Below are positions 1-4,700 of a DNA stretch of 6,825 nt, one piece after another. Position 1 is the stretch's first letter. The number at the start of each line of letters is the position of its first letter. Under the pieces are notes generated by a model, which saw only the letters and a list, made by a program, of their open reading frames with translations, had not been told where the DNA came from and ran no database searches. Made by a program: the position numbers and the translations under genes. Source of the DNA: an uncultured Bacteroidota bacterium (GTDB lineage: Bacteria; Bacteroidota; Bacteroidia; Chitinophagales; Chitinophagaceae). The DNA lies in contig CAMLGP010000150.1 of the NCBI GenBank assembly GCA_946479535.1, forward strand, positions 1-6,825. The letters are read 5' to 3'.

Positions 1-308
1 GATGGAAGAACGTAATTGTAGGTAATCTTTTTATTCACCATATCCGGCGCAGCAGTAGCCACAATATTGAAAACATTGATACCCGGCTCCAGGGTAAGTT
101 CATAGGCAAAGGCACCAGTAGGATAAACCCTGACCTTTGTCCCATTAATGCTCAGAAGGCACTTTTTACAGGTACTTCCTGAAAGGTATTGCGTGGGGTT
201 TCTCACCCGGTTGACATCACGGGGACCGTCTACTAACCGGATAAAGGGCTTGTTCTGGGCCATTAACCCGGAACCAATTAAAAGGAAAAAGGGCACAAGA
301 ATTCGCAT
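1..308 (-). CDS. Secreted protein, N-terminal part only; probable N-acetylmuramoyl-L-alanine amidase
   Basis: Reading the minus strand from the ATG at 308 gives 102 complete codons with no stop before the window edge, so the C-terminal part is missing. Residues 1-18 form a signal peptide: a basic MR start, a hydrophobic core LVPFFLLIGSGL, and a MAQ end typical of Bacteroidota exported proteins. Residues about 20-100 look like a small beta-sandwich domain, with a TCKKC pair (Cys47 and Cys50), then LSINGTKVRVYPTGAFAY and LTLEPGINVF. From memory, this pattern resembles the domain that precedes the Amidase_3 catalytic domain in Chitinophagaceae cell-wall amidases, which cleave the bond between MurNAc and the stem peptide in the periplasm. 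The catalytic domain is outside the window, so the amidase call is inference; another secreted Ig-like protein remains possible. No strong ribosome binding site is seen. The gene lies downstream of, and on the same strand as, the polyketide cassette, separated by 395 nt. Confidence 0.6.
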   Translation of the reverse strand, partial: MRILVPFFLLIGSGLMAQNKPFIRLVDGPRDVNRVRNPTQYLSGSTCKKCLLSINGTKVRVYPTGAFAYELTLEPGINVFNIVATAAPDMVNKKITYNYVLP

Positions 309-318
309 ATCGGTCTGT

Positions 319-396
319 TCAATCCTGCAAAAATATCACAAATACCGCAGGCATCATAACTGCCAGAAATATGGGAATAAGCGAGAACCGAAACAT
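319..396 (-). CDS. Possible 25-residue hydrophobic small protein
   Basis: An ATG at 396 opens a 25-codon frame ending at TGA (321-319), only 10 nt before the start of the secreted protein gene. The peptide begins MFRFSLIPIFLAVMMP and ends VFVIFLQD: a basic N-terminus, an uninterrupted hydrophobic run of about 20 residues with a mid-run proline, and an acidic end. This is what a single-pass membrane miniprotein or a leader peptide looks like. An AGAGGT stretch lies about 20 nt upstream, rather far for a ribosome binding site, and another ATG in a different frame sits closer to it. AT-rich non-coding DNA often yields hydrophobic short frames by chance, so this is a weak call. No known family was recognised. 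Confidence 0.22.
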   Translation of the reverse strand: MFRFSLIPIFLAVMMPAVFVIFLQD

Positions 397-430
397 GATA
401 AAATTTCCATTACCTCTTTTATAGACATGA

Positions 431-463
431 AAATTCTATCTAGTTGTGCTCTTTCTGGCCAAA
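431..463 (-). promoter_or_regulatory. Candidate Bacteroidota promoter for the secreted protein gene
   Basis: On the minus strand TTTG (463-460) is followed after 21 nt by TAGAATTT (438-431). This fits the Bacteroidota pattern of TTTG near -33 and TAnnTTTG near -7, with two mismatches in the -7 box and a spacer at the long end. Transcription would begin around 424, giving an approximately 115-nt leader to the ATG at 308 that contains the possible small ORF at 319-396. It is the best match found upstream of this gene, but the motif is short and the region AT-rich. Confidence 0.3.
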
Positions 464-675
464 ATAAAATAAAAAATAAACACATGAATTAATTACAACG
501 GGTAAGCAAGGGGTTTATTGCCATATATGTAAACCTATTCGGGTATAGAACGGTCTTTTACGGGTAGTTAACAGACCCGCTGAAGACTAGTTTAGAGCCA
601 GAATCAAAACCCATTTATATATAGAGATACTTTTTGTTTAGGTTAGGTATGATGATTATGATGGTTTCTAACGGT

Positions 676-702
676 ACCCTGCTTCGTCGGCAGGGTTTTT
701 TT
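676..702 (+). terminator. Hairpin with T-run, intrinsic terminator in plus-strand orientation
   Basis: ACCCTGC (676-682) and GCAGGGT (690-696) form a perfect 7-bp stem around a 7-nt loop, followed by seven consecutive T (696-702). By orientation it terminates plus-strand transcription, yet no plus-strand gene of any size lies upstream. On the minus strand the hairpin begins just after the oxidoreductase stop codon and is preceded by the A-run but followed by ACCGTTAG, with no T-tract. It may still act as a weak bidirectional terminator or an mRNA 3'-end stabiliser for the polyketide cassette. The hairpin is plain to see; which transcript it serves is unresolved. Confidence 0.6.
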
Positions 703-703
703 A

Positions 704-1837
704 TTAGAAGGGTTGACCGTGCGTTTTCGCAACCAGGTAACGGATAATAAAAGGAAACTGCCTGCCGATATTCATCAGGACCGACAATAATCTCTGGTTT
801 CCAAATATTGATTGCATGCGCCTTCCCATGCGCAGTCGGGCCCCGAAATGTTTATTCCATGCAAGTCCGTAATTTCTTTCCATTACATCTCTGGTAATGG
901 CCCCGGAAAGAAATTGATGGTTCCCGGTTGCTGCCAGTTTACTGGCATGTAATGCCATACTCATCCCATTGCCACAAAGGGGTGTGATCATTCCTGCCGC
1001 ATCTCCAACCATTAATATGTGATTCTCCACCTGCTGTTTCATGTCAAAACTGATCTGTGATATTGTCACTGGTGTTTCATTGCATTTTTTGCCATGATCG
1101 AGGATCACCTTAAGGTGAGGATTCAGGGAGAGAATGTCTGATTCCATTCTGGCAATATCGCCACCACATTGTTGAAGGTTGTCGGCCGTAGTCAAATAAC
1201 AAAGATTAAATTTATCATCTTCCACTTTAGCCAATCCGCAATAACCATTTCTGAAAAGATGTAGAGAGATGATGTGCTCAGGAAAATATCCCTGTATATG
1301 ATACTTCACACCAATGTAATTATTCAACCTGTTCCTGTTTGCACTGGCAAAAGGCCGCTTCCATTTTATATCCAGGTTACTGCGTTTGCCGAAACTGCTT
1401 ACAGCAACTTTCACTGTATAATGTTCTTTACCGGCATCAATTACAAAATCCTTTCCACCAAAAACAACATCATTGACCTTGCTGTTTTCAAATAAAATTA
1501 CACCCTCCTCCTTTGCCAGTTTTGCCAGTTGTGCATCCAACAGATAGCGGCTGATCCCAAAACCACCAAGTGGAAGTTCCTGTTGCAATAACTTCCCCTT
1601 CTTATCCGATAAATGCAAGGTTGTAATATTGCTGACCCCCAAATCACCAAGGTCAAGCCCCAGCCCTGTCAGAAAATCCTTTGATTCATTACTGATATAT
1701 TCTCCGCAAACGCGGTGAAATGGATATTCTTCCTTTTCAAATAAAACAACAGCGTGACCTTTCCTGGCCAGTTGAATGGATAAAGCAAGGCCGGCCAGAC
1801 CGCCGCCTATAATTCCAATATCATATTGATCATTCAT
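704..1837 (-). CDS. FAD-dependent oxidoreductase or monooxygenase of the polyketide cassette
   Basis: This 377-residue flavoprotein belongs to the broad PHBH / geranylgeranyl-reductase-like superfamily. The Rossmann dinucleotide motif IIGGGLAGLALS is at residues 9-20, with Glu34 (LFEK) placed to bind the adenosine ribose. RVCGEYIS follows at 42-49, a signature common in this subgroup. The usual DG motif near 145-153 reads AVSSFGKRS, so the Asp is absent. The second FAD motif GDAAGMITPLCGNGMSMAL is intact at 278-296. The YxWxFPK motif expected of prenyl reductases is not seen; the region near 196-205 reads RNGYCGLAKV. In the cassette the likely role is NAD(P)H-dependent hydroxylation or oxidation of the aromatic polyketide, as flavoprotein hydroxylases do beside bacterial type III synthases (inference). 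Reduction of a prenyl chain is the alternative. It is the last cassette gene, 112 nt after the methyltransferase, and its stop codon lies next to a hairpin. The ATG at 1837 sits just before the first beta strand, as expected. Confidence 0.85.
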   Translation of the reverse strand: MNDQYDIGIIGGGLAGLALSIQLARKGHAVVLFEKEEYPFHRVCGEYISNESKDFLTGLGLDLGDLGVSNITTLHLSDKKGKLLQQELPLGGFGISRYLLDAQLAKLAKEEGVILFENSKVNDVVFGGKDFVIDAGKEHYTVKVAVSSFGKRSNLDIKWKRPFASANRNRLNNYIGVKYHIQGYFPEHIISLHLFRNGYCGLAKVEDDKFNLCYLTTADNLQQCGGDIARMESDILSLNPHLKVILDHGKKCNETPVTISQISFDMKQQVENHILMVGDAAGMITPLCGNGMSMALHASKLAATGNHQFLSGAITRDVMERNYGLAWNKHFGARLRMGRRMQSIFGNQRLLSVLMNIGRQFPFIIRYLVAKTHGQPF

Positions 1838-1862
1838 TAGCTAACTGCTGACTATAATACAC

Positions 1863-1931
1863 TATTGTTGGTGTTTCCCGCCTTATTTTAATCTATATAT
1901 GGCAAATGCAGGCATGGGAGCACCAACAATA
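1863..1931. repeat. Inverted repeat with 11-bp perfect arms between the methyltransferase and oxidoreductase genes
   Basis: TATTGTTGGTG (1863-1873) is the exact reverse complement of CACCAACAATA (1921-1931). Pairing can continue inward with bulges: CCC (1877-1879) with GGG (1916-1918), and GCC (1880-1882) with GGC (1911-1913), leaving a 28-nt AT-rich loop. The structure fills most of the 112-nt gap. It lacks a T-tract on either strand, so it is not an ordinary terminator. It could be an mRNA processing or stabilising structure, a protein-binding site, or a tiny relic repeat element. Confidence 0.6.
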
Positions 1932-1949
1932 TCTGCCAGTATTGCATAG

Positions 1950-2663
1950 TTATTGTTTCCAGGTAACCAGGTAACGGAAAGCCCATTTCCAGCTGATAGA
2001 TGGCGGCTTTTCTGCTCCAATAGAATCCTGGAATAAACTCAGCCATTCTTTCTTATGAAATCCACGGGAAACGGAAATACAGGCATCATTTTTTACAAGA
2101 TAGGATTTACTGAAAAATTTCGTGATATACCTGATCAGGTAATAAGCCAGCCAGTGTCGCTGAAGATCATTAATAAAAAAACCAGCGCGGCAGTTCTCCT
2201 TTAACCAGCGTAACATGAAAACAAGTTGTTCATCCCTAAAATGATGGCAGAACAGGGAAGAAAAAATAATATCTGGTTTTTCAGGTAATAATGCAATCGC
2301 GTAATCACTACAGATCCATTCACAGGGTAACTGCGGGTATTGCTGCTGGGCAAAGGCAATGCATTCCTTATTCATGTCAATCCCAATAAACCGCACTGGA
2401 ATACCGGCACGCTTACAATATTTCGAGATCACATACAGGTTGTCTCCACCTCCACATCCAATTTCACAGATAACTAATGGCTGGCTGGGAATTCCGGAAG
2501 ATGAATTACAGATGGCCTTCACACCCTGGAGAGTGATGGCATGTCCGCCTAAACGGGTATTGATGATATTCAGTTCCTTTAGCGTCTGGGCCATATCGGC
2601 AAAAGGAATATCGTTCCGGTCCATCAATTCTTTCTGATAGCTGCGACGGCTAAGATTGATCAT
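1950..2663 (-). CDS. Class I SAM-dependent methyltransferase of the polyketide cassette
   Basis: This 237-residue protein has the Rossmann-fold methyltransferase core. Motif I VICEIGCGGGDN (residues 64-75) is the SAM-binding glycine loop. FIGIDMN (92-98) ends the second strand with the acidic Asp96 that binds the SAM ribose. CSDYAIAL (118-125) and DIIFSSLFCHHF (131-142) match motifs II and III. The C-terminal part (FFINDLQRHWLAYYLIRYI, 162-180) is rich in aromatic and basic residues and may form the acceptor pocket or touch the membrane. The start ATG lies inside the synthase stop (ATGA, 4-nt overlap), which indicates translational coupling. By position it most likely O- or C-methylates the polyketide or its prenylated form, comparable in role to methyltransferases beside alkylresorcinol-type synthases (inference). 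UbiE/UbiG-like quinone methylation is the main alternative. The family call is firm; the substrate is not. Confidence 0.85.
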   Translation of the reverse strand: MINLSRRSYQKELMDRNDIPFADMAQTLKELNIINTRLGGHAITLQGVKAICNSSSGIPSQPLVICEIGCGGGDNLYVISKYCKRAGIPVRFIGIDMNKECIAFAQQQYPQLPCEWICSDYAIALLPEKPDIIFSSLFCHHFRDEQLVFMLRWLKENCRAGFFINDLQRHWLAYYLIRYITKFFSKSYLVKNDACISVSRGFHKKEWLSLFQDSIGAEKPPSISWKWAFRYLVTWKQ

Positions 2664-3742
2664 GCAGATAAGATAAAGGTTTCCATGGTCAGGCCCGGTC
2701 CAAATGCTGCCCCAAAGATGTTAGCGGGAGTGTTTTCCGGAAGGGCTTCCATTATTTTTTCCAATACAAACAGTACTGTTGGCGAAGACATATTTCCATA
2801 ATCATTTAATATATCATAGCAGGGTATAAGCTGGCCGTTGCTAAACCCCAGACTGTTATGTACAGATTCCAGTATTTTTTTACCCCCGGGATGAATGCAC
2901 CAGTGAGTGATATCTTCTTTTCCCACATTGCCAGTTCTCAGGGAAGCATCCACCAGGCCACCAAAATCTTCCTCAATCAGATCCGTAACGTAATTGGTTA
3001 ACGTCATCTGAAACCCTGTGGAGGAAAGTTCCCAGGCCATATCAGATTTGCCTTTTGGCGCTACCACTGAATAAAATGAATCCATCTTCAATCCCGGCAA
3101 TTCATCATTTCCACTAACAAGTATTGCAGCAGATCCATCAGAAAACAATAAACTGCTGGTAATATTATCAATTGTGTGCTCTTTTTGAAAGTGTAGTGTA
3201 CAAAGCTCTGTACATACGATCAGAACATTCGCAGTTTTATCCGCTTTGCAGATTGCATTAGCCAATTTCAATGCATGTATTGCCGCATAACAACCCATGA
3301 AATTAATGGAAGTACGCTGAGTTGTAACCGGTAATTGTAATAGGTCAAGCAATTCAATATCCAGTCCCGGCGCACTCATGCCCGTACAACTCACTGTGAT
3401 CAGATGGGATATGGTTTGCTTTGACAATTTATTCAGACAATTTTGAATGGCATTCATTGACAGGCTGGCTGCATTACGCTGGTACCAGCTCATTCTTAAT
3501 TCTAACGTGGGAAATGGTTCAAGGTTTTCTGAAGGAGTATAAAATTTCCAATTGGCGGCCGGGAGGCTATAATCGGGGATCACAGAGTAGCGCGTTTCAA
3601 TGCCACTGTGCCTGTAAAGGAATTTCAATTTGCGCCGGTTTGCTTCATCCAGGGCATACACCCTTTGCATGAAGTCCAGGATATCCTGTTGCTTGTGCCT
3701 GTACTGCGGAACCGCCGTACCGATTGATAAGATTTTACTCAA
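2660..3742 (-). CDS. Type III polyketide synthase (chalcone/stilbene synthase superfamily)
   Basis: This 360-residue homodimeric-type enzyme condenses an acyl-CoA starter with malonyl-CoA units and cyclises the chain to a resorcinol, phloroglucinol, naphthalene or pyrone. The catalytic triad is complete: Cys151 in SINFMGCYAAIHALKLA, His284 in CIHPGGKK, and Asn317 in DYGNMSSP. The C-terminal signature GAAFGPGLTMET is at 344-355. The gatekeeper position equivalent to plant CHS Phe215 is Phe200 (LLFSDGSAA), while the Phe265 position appears to be Met246 (GFQMTL), as is usual in bacterial enzymes and compatible with a bulkier starter (alignment by eye). YRHSGIETRYSVIPDY (43-58) is typical of bacterial members. 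The start is TTG at 3742, overlapping the end of the UbiA gene by 8 nt. It fits because ILSIGTAVP is the conserved N-terminal strand and the next in-frame ATG (codon 25) would remove it. KAS III was considered and set aside because of the CHS-type triad context. Confidence 0.95.
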   Translation of the reverse strand: MSKILSIGTAVPQYRHKQQDILDFMQRVYALDEANRRKLKFLYRHSGIETRYSVIPDYSLPAANWKFYTPSENLEPFPTLELRMSWYQRNAASLSMNAIQNCLNKLSKQTISHLITVSCTGMSAPGLDIELLDLLQLPVTTQRTSINFMGCYAAIHALKLANAICKADKTANVLIVCTELCTLHFQKEHTIDNITSSLLFSDGSAAILVSGNDELPGLKMDSFYSVVAPKGKSDMAWELSSTGFQMTLTNYVTDLIEEDFGGLVDASLRTGNVGKEDITHWCIHPGGKKILESVHNSLGFSNGQLIPCYDILNDYGNMSSPTVLFVLEKIMEALPENTPANIFGAAFGPGLTMETFILSA

Positions 3743-4598
3743 AGCCTTTCCAGATTAACAGTATAATAAAAGCGGTATTGGTGCAGGCAGAAGCAATCCA
3801 ATTCATATTCATGGTGTTTTGGAAACTGGCTGCTTTTGTGTCTTTGATCACCTGACCAAACCACCAAATGAAATAAACGATAACGGGAACAAAAAAGATG
3901 CTTACAACCCAGAATTTAACCACCTGTTGACTATTGATAAAGAATTGTGCCATAGTCAACCAGGCAAGAAAATAAATGATCGCGCAAAATACAAAGGTAC
4001 CCTTATACCCTAATTTATAACTGATTGTTTCAACCCCGTCCTCAAGGTCCTGCTTATGCTGATAGATCTGGGTAAGGGGATAAAATCCCCCAATCAGCAG
4101 GGCACAGACCAGCATTCCCTGCCAGGGTGTAGAAGAAGGTGGTAATCCTCCCGCTCCGAAATATACCAGCCAAAAGGTCAACGCTCCCTGGAAAATGATC
4201 ACAGTGAAATACCCAATAACCGGATATCTCTTCAACCGTATCCTGCGGTAACTATAGGCCTTTGATGCACCAATATATAATGGCATCATGGCTGCAAACA
4301 ATGGACTTACCAAAAAGCTCAATCCAATAGCCAAAAGATCAAGTACAATGGTCAGGTGATATAATTCCCGGGAAGGTTGTGGCGGTTTTTCAAGCCCACC
4401 AATACTTTCCGTATCACGGTCCATATAACTATTGTATCCATTACTTGCCGGGTAGATCAGGAAATGCAGGATGATAAAAATCAGGACGGCCTTGTCCCAT
4501 TTGATATCGGGTACCTGCGATAGGGCAAAGAAATAAAGTGGAGAAAGGAAAATAGAAAAAGGTATCCTTAAAAGTTTAATGGTATTCCTGGAAAGCAT
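3735..4598 (-). CDS. UbiA-family integral membrane prenyltransferase
   Basis: This 287-residue protein has about nine hydrophobic segments (near residues 11-29, 37-52, 82-99, 101-115, 128-147, 160-176, 202-220, 228-247, 266-284). Two polar, Asp-rich cytoplasmic loops carry the family's prenyl diphosphate/Mg2+ sites: NGYNSYMDRDTESIGG (53-68, with Asn56, Asp60, Asp62 and Glu64) and YQHKQDLEDGVETISYKLG (179-197, with Asp184 and Asp187). Family members transfer an isoprenoid chain to an aromatic or similar acceptor in the membrane. Overlap with the type III synthase gene suggests that the acceptor is the synthase product rather than 4-hydroxybenzoate or the menaquinone precursor (inference). It is the first gene of the cassette. 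The ATG at 4598 lies 102 nt after the aconitase stop, and downstream of that gene's terminator, so a separate promoter is expected in 4599-4635. The closest match is TAACTTAG (minus strand, 4610-4603), very near the start codon and weak. An AGG 4 nt before the ATG is the only Shine-Dalgarno-like sequence. Confidence 0.9.
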   Translation of the reverse strand: MLSRNTIKLLRIPFSIFLSPLYFFALSQVPDIKWDKAVLIFIILHFLIYPASNGYNSYMDRDTESIGGLEKPPQPSRELYHLTIVLDLLAIGLSFLVSPLFAAMMPLYIGASKAYSYRRIRLKRYPVIGYFTVIIFQGALTFWLVYFGAGGLPPSSTPWQGMLVCALLIGGFYPLTQIYQHKQDLEDGVETISYKLGYKGTFVFCAIIYFLAWLTMAQFFINSQQVVKFWVVSIFFVPVIVYFIWWFGQVIKDTKAASFQNTMNMNWIASACTNTAFIILLIWKGFE

Positions 4599-4630
4599 TT
4601 ACCTAAGTTAAGGCAATTAGAACGGCAGAA

Positions 4631-4663
4631 AATAAAAATCGGAGGCCTTCAGGCCTCCGATTT
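4631..4663 (-). terminator. Intrinsic terminator of the aconitase gene
   Basis: A perfect 12-bp stem, AAATCGGAGGCC (4636-4647) with GGCCTCCGATTT (4652-4663), closes a 4-nt loop. Read on the minus strand, the 3' arm runs into TTTTTATTTTC, a good U-tract. It starts 37 nt after the aconitase stop codon and separates that gene from the UbiA-led cassette. The plus strand has only TTTAACTAAAC after the stem, so the terminator works chiefly in the minus direction. Confidence 0.9.
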
Positions 4664-4700
4664 AACTAAACTATTTATTTATATGCTTATTCTATTCCGG

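Larger units (their letters stand above)
309..703. other. 395-nt intergenic region between the oxidoreductase and secreted protein genes
   Basis: No conventional gene is supported here. From right to left it holds: a hairpin with a plus-strand T-run at 676-702; a Met-rich plus-strand mini-ORF starting at 649; a 5-bp hairpin CGGGT/ACCCG at 561-579; three CGGGTA hexamers at 499, 540 and 561; an A/T-rich tract at 461-480; the candidate minus-strand promoter at 431-463; and the 25-codon hydrophobic frame at 319-396. A 114-codon plus-strand open frame at 148-492 overlaps the secreted protein gene and has no protein-like character. Confidence 0.6.

Noticed and set aside
148..492. 114-codon plus-strand open frame
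   Set aside because: It runs antisense to the secreted protein gene, whose signal peptide and domain pattern are convincing, and continues into AT-rich non-coding DNA; its translation is rich in Lys/Arg/His with no recognisable domain.
1888..1947. 19-codon minus-strand frame starting 2 nt after the methyltransferase stop (MQYWQILLVLPC...)
   Set aside because: Short, overlaps the inverted repeat, and no family or coding signal is seen; more likely a by-product of the hairpin sequence.
704..4598. Flexirubin/dialkylresorcinol (DarA/DarB) or aryl polyene cluster
   Set aside because: Those pathways use KAS-type ketosynthases and a DarA cyclase with carrier proteins; here the synthase is CHS-like and no carrier protein or DarA homologue is present.
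4603..4610. TAACTTAG as the -7 box of a promoter for the UbiA-led cassette
   Set aside because: Only the -7 box is passable; the -33 partner is poor and transcription would start almost at the ATG. Kept as a remark, not as a feature.
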